Of a DNA stretch of 10,558 nt, positions 1-6,287 are shown piece by piece. The stretch's first letter is position 1; the number at the start of each line of letters is the position of its first letter. The DNA lies in NCBI GenBank assembly GCA_902496345.1, contig CABVAP010000076.1:1-10558 (forward strand), read 5' to 3'. Source of the stretch: an uncultured Eubacteriales bacterium (GTDB lineage Bacteria > Bacillota > Clostridia > Lachnospirales > CAG-274). Below the pieces are notes generated by a model. That model was not told the origin of the DNA and did not search any database. It worked only from the letters and a program-made list of their open reading frames with translations. Position numbers and translations under genes: made by a program.

Positions 1-8
1 TGACCTAG

Positions 9-722
9 TACACAGATATGTCATATATAACCTCAAATGAAGCTATTGGAAACGATGCAAACGATTTATTTAAGGCTTTTTGCCTTGGGGAAGTTGTAGA
101 ACATACAAGAAGTTTATGGATAGCTCCAAATTGTTTTAAACCAAATGTTATTAGTGCTATTGATGATGAGATAAAAAGACATAAGTTTGACGGTGATGGA
201 TTTATTGCTATAAAAATAAATTCTATGAACGATATTGATATTATGAAAAAACTTGTCGAGGCATCTTGTGCAGGAGTGAAAATTGAACTTTACATACGTG
301 GTATATGCTGTATGAAAGCTGGTGTTCCCGGTCTTACTGAAAATATTACTATAAAAAGTATTGTTGGTAAATATCTTGAACATTCAAGAATTTTCTGTTT
401 TGGGAAAGACGGTAGAGAAAAAATTTTTATTGGCTCCGGTGATTTCTTAAATAGAAATACCAGAAGACGTGTTGAAGTTTTTGTTCCTGTTACATCTTTT
501 GAGGCTAAAAAAGTTATTCTTAAAATTCTTGATTTTTGCAGAAACGATAACAAAAAAGGCTGGTATATGCAGTCTGACGGTTCTTACATAAAAAGAGAAT
601 TATCAAAAAATGATGTTGTTATAAATTCTCAAAGTGAGCTTGAAAAGTTTTTTGTTGGGAGTGAAATAAATTTCACTAAAAAGAAATCATTTATCGAAAA
701 AGTGAAAGAATTATTTGGATAA
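9..722 (+). CDS. ppk1: Polyphosphate kinase 1, C-terminal part only (5' end outside the window or broken)
   Basis: PPK1 makes inorganic polyphosphate from the gamma phosphate of ATP, reversibly; the family is usually about 700 residues. Only the last ~235 are here, covering the two C-terminal phospholipase-D-like catalytic domains. Numbering from the ATG at 18, visible family motifs are IRGICC (93-98), a GVPGLTENI stretch (102-110), LEHSR (120-124, whose His122 should match E. coli His592, from memory) and a RRRVEVFVPV stretch (149-158). The tail (GWYMQSDGSY) is also typical. The ATG at 18 is not the true start: the codons just before it read Tyr-Thr-Asp, the conserved YTD that precedes it in PPK1. 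An in-frame TAG at 6-8 interrupts the frame directly before that motif, so the gene may be frameshifted, or the edge sequence may be faulty. No ribosome binding site precedes 18. Identity is firm; intactness is not. Confidence 0.9.
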   Translation, partial: YTDMSYITSNEAIGNDANDLFKAFCLGEVVEHTRSLWIAPNCFKPNVISAIDDEIKRHKFDGDGFIAIKINSMNDIDIMKKLVEASCAGVKIELYIRGICCMKAGVPGLTENITIKSIVGKYLEHSRIFCFGKDGREKIFIGSGDFLNRNTRRRVEVFVPVTSFEAKKVILKILDFCRNDNKKGWYMQSDGSYIKRELSKNDVVINSQSELEKFFVGSEINFTKKKSFIEKVKELFG

Positions 723-740
723 TTTCTAATCAAAGTTATA

Positions 741-784
741 AAAATATCGCTGTTTTATCAATTATAAAATGGCGATATTTTTTT
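741..784 (+). terminator. Rho-independent terminator of ppk1
   Basis: A ten-base arm AAAATATCGC (741-750) pairs perfectly with GCGATATTTT (772-781). Further A/T and G-T pairs inside extend the stem. The 3' arm runs straight into a T tract (778-784). It lies about 20 bases after the ppk1 stop and before the next promoter, so it ends ppk1 transcription. Confidence 0.85.
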
Positions 785-796
785 GTAAAAAAATAC

Positions 797-825
797 TTGT
801 CGTATATTGCAAATAAGGGTACAAT
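797..825 (+). promoter_or_regulatory. Housekeeping sigma promoter for the AIR-synthase-like gene
   Basis: TTGTCG (797-802) and TACAAT (820-825) are separated by 17 bases, matching the sigma-A consensus at 4/6 and 5/6 positions. Predicted transcription begins near 832, giving a leader of about 25 bases that carries the GGAGTGA ribosome binding site (846-852 region) before the ATG at 857. No room remains for a riboswitch. Confidence 0.7.
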
Positions 826-856
826 ATATAGTAAAAATTAAATTTGGAGTGATTTT

Positions 857-1846
857 ATGAAAATTGGTAAATTACCTAATTCGGTTTTAAATAAAATAGT
901 TATAGAGCCTATTTCAAAAAATAACAAAAAAAGAGAAGAAGTTATTATAAGCCCTAAAGTTGGTGAAGATTGCAGCGTTATAAATCTTGGTGAAGAATAT
1001 TGCGTTTTATCAACTGACCCTATTACAGGGGCTAGCAACAATATTGGAAATTTAGCCGTAAACATAAATTGCAATGATATTGCGTCATCTGGGGCAGAGG
1101 TTGTTGGTATAATGATTACAGCTCTTTTACCTCCACAAATAACAGAAGATGAAATTTCTAAAATATTGACAGAAATCTGTACAGAAGCAGGCAAAAATAA
1201 TATTGCAATCCTTGGTGGGCATACAGAAATTACAGACGCTGTAAACAGACCTGTTATATCTTGTACCGTTATTGGAAAAACAAAAGGCAAAAAGTTTATT
1301 TCATCTAGTGGAGCAAAGGTTGGACAAGATGTTATAATGACTAAATGGGCAGGTTTAGAGGGTTCAAGTATTATTGCTAATGATTTTGAAAAGGAATTAA
1401 CAAAAAAAGTTGACAGTAAAATCATTGAAAAATGTAAAGGCTTTTCAGAAATGTTATCTGTTATGAAAGAAGCAGAGATTTGTTCAGATTTTGGGGCAAC
1501 CTGTATGCACGATATTACAGAAGGTGGGGTGCTTGGCGGTTGCAGAGAAATTGCAGAGTGTTCCGAAAAGGGAATAGAGGTTTACTTAGACAAAATACCT
1601 GTATTTGAGGAAACAAAAATTTTGTGTAATGCTGTTGGAGTAAATTATTTAAGATTGATTTCAAGTGGTTCATTACTTGTTACGGCTGAAAATGGGCAAA
1701 AACTTATTCAAATTTTAAAGGATAATGGTATTAATGCTGAAATAATCGGAAAAATACGTAAAAGTGGTTTCTATGTGGTTGAAAATGGAAAAATGAGTGA
1801 GCTTGGTGACGTTGAGGTCGATGAACTTTACAATGTTAAAATTTAA
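857..1846 (+). CDS. AIR-synthase (PurM/HypE-like) superfamily protein, substrate unknown
   Basis: This 329-residue protein has the two-part layout of the PurM/HypE/SelD/ThiL ATP-binding superfamily. The N-terminal half has GEDCSV (36-41), STDPITG (52-58) and NDIASSGAE (73-81), the family's nucleotide/metal-binding region. Further on are ILGGHTEIT (118-126), a DITEGGVLGG segment (219-228) that opens the C-terminal AIRS_C domain, and ISSGSLLVT (268-276). The closest named family is HypE, the hydrogenase nickel-site cyanide maturation factor. However, HypE ends in a catalytic cysteine (usually PRIC), while this protein ends in Val-Lys-Ile, and no hyp or hydrogenase genes are near. It is therefore probably a HypE-like paralogue of unresolved function, not HypE. 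The ATG at 857 has a GGAG-type site about five bases upstream. The gene stands alone between its own promoter and a terminator. Superfamily is confident, reaction unknown. Confidence 0.85.
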   Translation: MKIGKLPNSVLNKIVIEPISKNNKKREEVIISPKVGEDCSVINLGEEYCVLSTDPITGASNNIGNLAVNINCNDIASSGAEVVGIMITALLPPQITEDEISKILTEICTEAGKNNIAILGGHTEITDAVNRPVISCTVIGKTKGKKFISSSGAKVGQDVIMTKWAGLEGSSIIANDFEKELTKKVDSKIIEKCKGFSEMLSVMKEAEICSDFGATCMHDITEGGVLGGCREIAECSEKGIEVYLDKIPVFEETKILCNAVGVNYLRLISSGSLLVTAENGQKLIQILKDNGINAEIIGKIRKSGFYVVENGKMSELGDVEVDELYNVKI

Positions 1847-1874
1847 GTATAATAAATTTAATTGTAGTTAATTA

Positions 1875-1915
1875 AAAGTAGCTGGGTTAAAGAATTTCTT
1901 TAACTTAGCTACTTT
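1875..1915. terminator. Bidirectional terminator between the AIR-synthase-like gene and thiI
   Basis: An almost perfect 19-bp inverted repeat pairs 1875-1893 with 1897-1915 around a three-base loop; only two G-T wobbles occur on the plus strand. It lies between two convergent genes, 28 bases after one stop and 17 after the other. The A run on its left reads as CTTTT on the minus strand, and the right arm ends in CTTT on the plus strand, so both transcripts could use it. The T tracts are short, so efficiency is uncertain. Confidence 0.75.
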
Positions 1916-1932
1916 GGTTTAGAAATATATTT

Positions 1933-3102
1933 TTAAATTGTTTTTCTGTTTTTACAAGCTGTATCTATTAAGCTATCAAGCTCTGTTAGGCTTGATTCTA
2001 TTTTTTCTATTATTGATTTTTTCGGTTTTGTTTCAGGGTGTTTTGGTACAAAAACTGTACAACAATCTTCGTAAGGTCTTATTGATATTTCAAATGTATC
2101 AATTTTTTTCGCAAGGTCAACAATTTCTTGTTTATCAAATCCACAAAGTGGTCTTAAAATTGGAAGTTCCTCTGCTGCTGAATTTATCGCATTTATTGCT
2201 TGCATTGTTTGACTTGCTACTTGTCCGATGCTATCACCCATTACAAGTGCTAATGAATTAGTTTCAAGTGCAATTTTCTCTGCAGCTTTAACCATTGCTC
2301 TTTTTAAGAAAATAGTTATTTTTTCAGGTGGTACACTCTTGTATAAATAGTGCTGAACTTCTGTAAATGGCACTACATACAAATTAAATTTACCTGTATA
2401 CATAGAAAGTTTTTCGGCAAGGTCGATAACTTTCTGTCTTGCTCTTTCTGATGTATGTGGAGGACTGTCAAAATAAACAGCCTCTATCTCAACACCTCTT
2501 TTTGCTGTCATAAATGCAGCAACAGGACTATCAATTCCACCTGACATAAGAACAGTTGCTTTTCCAGACGCACCCATAGGAAGTCCACCAAAGCCTTTTA
2601 TTAATGATGAATAGACATAAGCACTATTTCGTATTTCAACCATTAATGTTACATCTGGATTATGAACGTCAACAGAAAGTCCGTCCATTCCGTGTAAAAC
2701 AAAACCACCTATATCAGCCGAAATTTCTCTTGAGTCTAATGGAAACTGCTTATCAGAACGTTTTGTTTCAACTTTAAATGAAAATGTTTTTCCCTCATAA
2801 TGTTCTTTCATATATGAGAGAGCAACATCTCTTATTACTTCAATTGATTTTTCTTGTATTTCTACGCCGGGGCATACAGCAACTACACCTAAAATATTTA
2901 CAACACGTGGGATAACTGTTTCATAATCAAAGTCACCTGATTCATTCTTTACAAGAAGTCTGCCTTGTTCTTTATAAACTTTGTATCCCTCTAAATCTTC
3001 TAAATTTTTTATGATTATGTGTATAAGGCGATTTTCAACTAAATAACGATTTTTTCCTCGCATAGCTATTTCGCCATATTTTACAAGTAATATATTTTCC
3101 AT
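1933..3102 (-). CDS. thiI: tRNA 4-thiouridine synthase ThiI, without rhodanese domain
   Basis: ThiI adenylates U8 of tRNA and replaces its oxygen with persulfide sulfur; in many bacteria it also supplies sulfur for thiamine thiazole. The 389 residues comprise an N-terminal ferredoxin-like/THUMP region (about 1-165), then a PP-loop ATPase with MSGGIDSP (186-193) and DSIGQVASQT (290-299). PYEDCC (343-348) carries Cys347/Cys348, one of which should correspond to E. coli Cys344. The protein ends about 40 residues later, so the C-terminal rhodanese domain of the E. coli enzyme is absent, as is usual in Firmicutes; there a partner desulfurase provides sulfur. The gene directly upstream encodes one. 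The start fits the family N terminus (ENILLVKYGEIA). AAGGAG at 3116-3121 is 13 bases from the ATG, a long spacing. Last gene of the operon, 20 bases after the desulfurase. Confidence 0.96.
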   Translation of the reverse strand: MENILLVKYGEIAMRGKNRYLVENRLIHIIIKNLEDLEGYKVYKEQGRLLVKNESGDFDYETVIPRVVNILGVVAVCPGVEIQEKSIEVIRDVALSYMKEHYEGKTFSFKVETKRSDKQFPLDSREISADIGGFVLHGMDGLSVDVHNPDVTLMVEIRNSAYVYSSLIKGFGGLPMGASGKATVLMSGGIDSPVAAFMTAKRGVEIEAVYFDSPPHTSERARQKVIDLAEKLSMYTGKFNLYVVPFTEVQHYLYKSVPPEKITIFLKRAMVKAAEKIALETNSLALVMGDSIGQVASQTMQAINAINSAAEELPILRPLCGFDKQEIVDLAKKIDTFEISIRPYEDCCTVFVPKHPETKPKKSIIEKIESSLTELDSLIDTACKNRKTI

Positions 3103-3122
3103 AAAACTTATTTTACTCCTTA

Positions 3123-4256
3123 TTATAATTGCCTAAATTCTCTTAAAACCGGTACTATTTCCGATAATTGTGATATACAGGTCTCTGCTTCAGATGCTGT
3201 ATTTGTGTCAGTAAAGCTAAAACGAAGTGAATTTTCTCCAAGACCTCCAATTATGTCAACAGTTCCTATATGCTTTTTATGATTGCTTGTGCAAGCTGAA
3301 CCTGTTGAAACATATATCTCTTTGTCCTCTAATGAGTGTAACAAAACTTCTCCACGAACATCTGCAAAACTCATATTTAAAACATAAGGACTACCGTTTT
3401 CTAAATCACCATTTACATATACGTTAGGCAATATCTTTGTTATTTCTGAAAGTTTATTTTTTACTTTTGAAATGTTTTCAAAATTTTTGTCAATATTCTT
3501 ATACATTTTTTCGGCAGCAACAGCAAAACCAACAATTCCGGCAACATTCTCAGTACCGGAACGAATCTCATTTTGTTGCTTTCCACCGATAAACACCGGC
3601 TCTAACCTTGTGCCTTTTTTTATAAATATCGCACCGACACCTTTAGGACCGTGGATTTTATGACCACTCATTGTTATTAAATCGGCATATTTTGAATTTA
3701 TTTGATGTTTACAAAAAGATTGTACACAATCGGTATGGAATAAAGTCTTTTTGTTTTTATTTTTTATCAACTCATAAATTTTTTGAATATCTTGTACAGT
3801 TCCTATTTCGTTATTTACGTGCATTACGCTAACTAAAATAGTTTTGTCGGATATACAGTTTTCAAGTTGATTTAGATTTACATATCCTCTTTTATCAACA
3901 TCTAAATAAGTTACATCAAAACCGGAATTTTCAAGTTTTTTATAGACTTCAAGAACAGAAGGGTGTTCTATTTTGCTGACAACTATATGATTTCCAGATT
4001 TTTTTAATGCAGAAGTTGTTCCCAATATCGCTAGGTTATTTGCTTCTGTTCCTCCGGACGTAAAGAAAATTTCTTTATCTGTTGCTTTTATTATTTTGGC
4101 AATTGTCTTTTTTGCCTTATCAATTTCTTTTTCGGCTGAAAAACCAAAGCTATGGAGCGATGATGGATTTCCAAACTCATCTCTCATCATAATAACCATT
4201 TTGTCTATTACATCATCGCTTACTTTTGTTGTTGATGAGTTGTCAAAGTAAATCAA
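3123..4256 (-). CDS. Cysteine desulfurase (IscS/NifS family), probable sulfur donor to ThiI
   Basis: A PLP enzyme that takes sulfur from L-cysteine, leaving alanine and an enzyme persulfide. The 377 residues show the aminotransferase class V pattern: YFDNSSTT (3-10), GGTEANN (68-74), EHPS (97-100) with His98 stacking on PLP, Asp176/Gln179, SGHKIHGPKG (197-206) with PLP Lys200, RSGTEN (232-237), and GSACTS (319-324) with the persulfide Cys322. Position 177, normally Ala, is Cys (HTDCVQ), and Cys182 follows. The start is TTG at 4256, overlapping the rsmE stop as TTGA, with GGAGGG (4263-4268) six bases upstream; it gives the canonical MIYFDN beginning. By position it equals the desulfurase that serves ThiI in Bacillus subtilis (NifZ). 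That role is inferred from context, since no IscU, IscR or SufB lies nearby and the housekeeping Fe-S role cannot be excluded. Confidence 0.93.
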   Translation of the reverse strand: MIYFDNSSTTKVSDDVIDKMVIMMRDEFGNPSSLHSFGFSAEKEIDKAKKTIAKIIKATDKEIFFTSGGTEANNLAILGTTSALKKSGNHIVVSKIEHPSVLEVYKKLENSGFDVTYLDVDKRGYVNLNQLENCISDKTILVSVMHVNNEIGTVQDIQKIYELIKNKNKKTLFHTDCVQSFCKHQINSKYADLITMSGHKIHGPKGVGAIFIKKGTRLEPVFIGGKQQNEIRSGTENVAGIVGFAVAAEKMYKNIDKNFENISKVKNKLSEITKILPNVYVNGDLENGSPYVLNMSFADVRGEVLLHSLEDKEIYVSTGSACTSNHKKHIGTVDIIGGLGENSLRFSFTDTNTASEAETCISQLSEIVPVLREFRQL

Positions 4257-4987
4257 TCAAGACCCTCCAATTCATACAAAAGAATTACACTTGTAACAAG
4301 TCCTGCTGTTTCTGTACGAAGTATTCTTTTTCCAAGACTTACAGAGGTGATATTATTCTTTTGGCACAATTCTATCTCAGAGTCGGAAAATCCACCCTCA
4401 GGTCCGATAAATACACCTATAGATTTTACTTTAGACTCTTTTGCAAATTTCTTTATGCTTGTTTTTGTTTCTTTTTCATATGGAATTATGGCTTTTTCAA
4501 GCTCTTTTGCATCTTCCACGGCTTCGCTGAACGTCATAATTTTTTCAACGTGTGGAATTTTACCTCTACCACATTGTTTTGCAGCAGATTCGGCTATTTT
4601 ATTCCAACGAATATTTTTTTTGTCGGCCTTATCTCCTATTTTTACAACAGTATTTTCTGTTATAACGGGTACAATCCTATCTACACCGATTTCAATACAT
4701 TTTTGGATAACAAGTTCCATTTTGTCGCCTTTTGGCAAACCTTGATAAAGAGTTATTTTTAATTCTGGTTCGTTTTCGTTTGCGTATTTTTCAAGTATTT
4801 CACAAAGAACTTGTTTTTTATTTATTCCGATAAGGCGACAACGATAATCTGTTCCATAACCGTCACAAACAATTATTTCTTCATCGACCTTTGAACGAAG
4901 AACAGTTGCTATATGGTTTGCATCATCACCTATTATTTCAATATTTTTTTCACCTATATTATTTTTCTCAACAAAAAACTTAGGCAT
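4253..4987 (-). CDS. rsmE: 16S rRNA (uracil-1498 N3)-methyltransferase RsmE
   Basis: RsmE methylates N3 of U1498 in helix 44 of 16S rRNA on the assembled small subunit, using SAM. The 244 residues match the family's usual length. An N-terminal PUA-like RNA-binding region carries HIATVLR (25-31). A SPOUT trefoil-knot domain follows, with QGLPKGDKME (82-91), AAKQCGRG (135-142), IGPEGGFS (194-201) and the knot loop LGKRILRTETA (218-228), which binds SAM. The ATG at 4987 has AGGAG eight bases upstream and yields the normal N terminus MPKFFVE. It lies 78 bases after prmA with no terminator hairpin between them, so the two are likely cotranscribed. It overlaps the downstream desulfurase. The pairing prmA-rsmE is widespread in Firmicutes. 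Confidence 0.96.
   Translation of the reverse strand: MPKFFVEKNNIGEKNIEIIGDDANHIATVLRSKVDEEIIVCDGYGTDYRCRLIGINKKQVLCEILEKYANENEPELKITLYQGLPKGDKMELVIQKCIEIGVDRIVPVITENTVVKIGDKADKKNIRWNKIAESAAKQCGRGKIPHVEKIMTFSEAVEDAKELEKAIIPYEKETKTSIKKFAKESKVKSIGVFIGPEGGFSDSEIELCQKNNITSVSLGKRILRTETAGLVTSVILLYELEGLD
4263..4268 (-). promoter_or_regulatory. Ribosome binding site that decides the TTG start of the desulfurase
   Basis: On the minus strand GGAGGG lies inside the last codons of rsmE, six bases before the TTG at 4256. The rsmE stop TGA and the TTG share two bases (TTGA). The site is near consensus, which offsets the weak start codon and suggests coupled translation. Confidence 0.8.
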
Positions 4988-5065
4988 ACTGTCAACTCCT
5001 ATGAATTTTACATTTTATGCGACTACAAGATACTTGATTTGACTATTTTAAGCCAAATGGAATAT

Positions 5066-6037
5066 TTATTTTATTTTTGATGTAATACTTACCCATTCGT
5101 CTTTATATGCTGTGTCAATTATTTCGAAACCATTCGCAAGTAACGCTTCGTTTACGTCAGCAACTCTATCTTTTATTATTCCTGAAGAAATAAATGTACC
5201 GTCTTTTTTGATTGCTTTCTTAACAATTGGTGCCATAGCAATAATTACATCAGCAATTATATTTGCAACAACTACATCATATTTCTCATAACCCATTTCG
5301 TCTTGAATTTCTTTGCTGTCAATGATATTTCCAGATGTTACGTAATATTTATCTTTTCCTATTCCGTTTAAGGCAGCATTCTCGTAAGCTGTTTTAATTG
5401 CGTTCGCATCAATATCAATTGCGTTTGCGTGTTTTGCTCCAAGTAAAAGTGCGATTATTGAAAGAATACCACTTCCACAACCTAAGTCTAAAACTTCGCT
5501 TGATTCTGTTATATATTTCTCTAAATTAATCATACAGAGCTGTGTTGTCTGGTGCATTCCTGTACCGAATACGTGTCCAGGATTTATGTTGAAAATTATT
5601 CTGTTTTCCGGATTTTCAACTTCTTCCCACTCCGGTTTTACAAGCAACTTATTACCTACATTAAACGGTTTATAAAATTCTTTCCACTTATTGAGCCAAT
5701 CTTCGTCATTTGTGTTTATAAGCTCATAAGTAAGTTTACCAAGGTCAAGCCCTATATCTGAAGTTTTAAGCCTCTGTAAACCTTCTTTTATGCTCATAAG
5801 TATGTCCATACCATAAGGGTTATTGCTTACATAAACGATAACTCTTGTGTCTTCTTTTTCTTTGTTCAAAAGTTCCTCATCAACATAATCCCAATATGTG
5901 GAACTTGTTGTTACAAACTGTTTTAATTCGTCATCGTCTTCTACCTGTATACCTGTGACCCCTGTTTCTAAAAGCATAGCAGTCAATGGCTCTATACCCT
6001 CTGTTGTTGTATATATCTTTACTTCAATCCATTCCAT
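5066..6037 (-). CDS. prmA: Ribosomal protein L11 methyltransferase PrmA
   Basis: PrmA trimethylates amino groups of ribosomal protein L11 using SAM. The 323 residues have an N-terminal L11-recognition domain (1 to about 110), a Trp-rich linker (DWLNKWKEFYKPF, 113-125), then a class I Rossmann methylase domain. That domain shows the PrmA loop NPGHVFGTGMHQTT (152-165), motif I LDLGCGSG (183-190), an acidic motif II IDID (207-210), and motif IV ANII (258-261). The loop usually reads DPGxAFGTGxHxTT, so the first Asp is Asn and a His follows the Gly here; this is a divergence, not an obvious defect. GGAGGA lies just before the ATG at 6037, which gives the typical MEWIEV start. First gene of the minus-strand operon, about 33 bases from the predicted transcription start. 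Confidence 0.95.
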   Translation of the reverse strand: MEWIEVKIYTTTEGIEPLTAMLLETGVTGIQVEDDDELKQFVTTSSTYWDYVDEELLNKEKEDTRVIVYVSNNPYGMDILMSIKEGLQRLKTSDIGLDLGKLTYELINTNDEDWLNKWKEFYKPFNVGNKLLVKPEWEEVENPENRIIFNINPGHVFGTGMHQTTQLCMINLEKYITESSEVLDLGCGSGILSIIALLLGAKHANAIDIDANAIKTAYENAALNGIGKDKYYVTSGNIIDSKEIQDEMGYEKYDVVVANIIADVIIAMAPIVKKAIKKDGTFISSGIIKDRVADVNEALLANGFEIIDTAYKDEWVSITSKIK

Positions 6038-6076
6038 TTTTCTTCCTCCGTATACGTCAATTTTCTACATATCCCT

Positions 6077-6105
6077 ATAATAACACATAATGCTCTATAT
6101 TTCAA
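6077..6105 (-). promoter_or_regulatory. Promoter of the prmA-rsmE-desulfurase-thiI operon
   Basis: On the minus strand TTGAAA (6105-6100) and TATTAT (6082-6077) are spaced by exactly 17 bases. A TGT directly before the -10 box makes an extended -10. An A/T tract sits upstream of the -35 box. Transcription should begin near 6070, leaving a leader of about 30 bases that contains the GGAGGA site. It is the best promoter match in the window and is oriented divergently from gltX. Confidence 0.8.
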
Positions 6106-6199
6106 AAAAAATTTGTAAAAATGTTTGAAAAATTTATTTTTACATTATTGGTATTTTTAACAAAATTCAAAAAAATTTTAAGTTTTTTCAAAATATCTC

Positions 6200-6228
6200 T
6201 TTACATATTCGACTAAAAAATATAATAT
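6200..6228 (+). promoter_or_regulatory. Probable gltX promoter
   Basis: TTTACA (6200-6205) matches the -35 consensus at 5/6. TATAAT (6221-6226) is a perfect -10 box but leaves only a 15-base spacer; the overlapping TAATAT (6223-6228) would give 17. The leader to the ATG at 6288 is about 55 bases, too short for a T-box. Between this promoter and the divergent prmA promoter lies a very A/T-rich stretch with no coding potential. Confidence 0.55.
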
Positions 6229-6287
6229 ATAGTGAGTGAAACATCGTAAAATTAAAAGTATTAATAATGTAAATAAGGAGATTAGAA

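Noticed and set aside
723..856. A possible riboswitch upstream of the AIR-synthase-like gene
   Set aside because: Once the terminator and the promoter are placed, the leader is only about 25 bases long.
838..1425. A 195-codon open frame on the minus strand opposite the AIR-synthase-like gene
   Set aside because: It mirrors a clearly conserved plus-strand gene, has no ribosome binding site, and has a hydrophobic composition typical of antisense frames in A/T-rich genes.
4226..4762. A 178-codon plus-strand open frame over rsmE
   Set aside because: It is antisense to a gene with all RsmE motifs and is rich in Phe, Tyr and Cys as expected of a shadow frame.
4988..5065. An internal promoter between prmA and rsmE
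   Set aside because: Several A/T-rich hexamers occur, but none has a paired -35/-10 at 16-18 bases, so an operon transcript explains rsmE better.
6230..6287. A T-box leader for gltX
   Set aside because: The leader is about 55 bases, and no T-box stem or antiterminator motif is visible.
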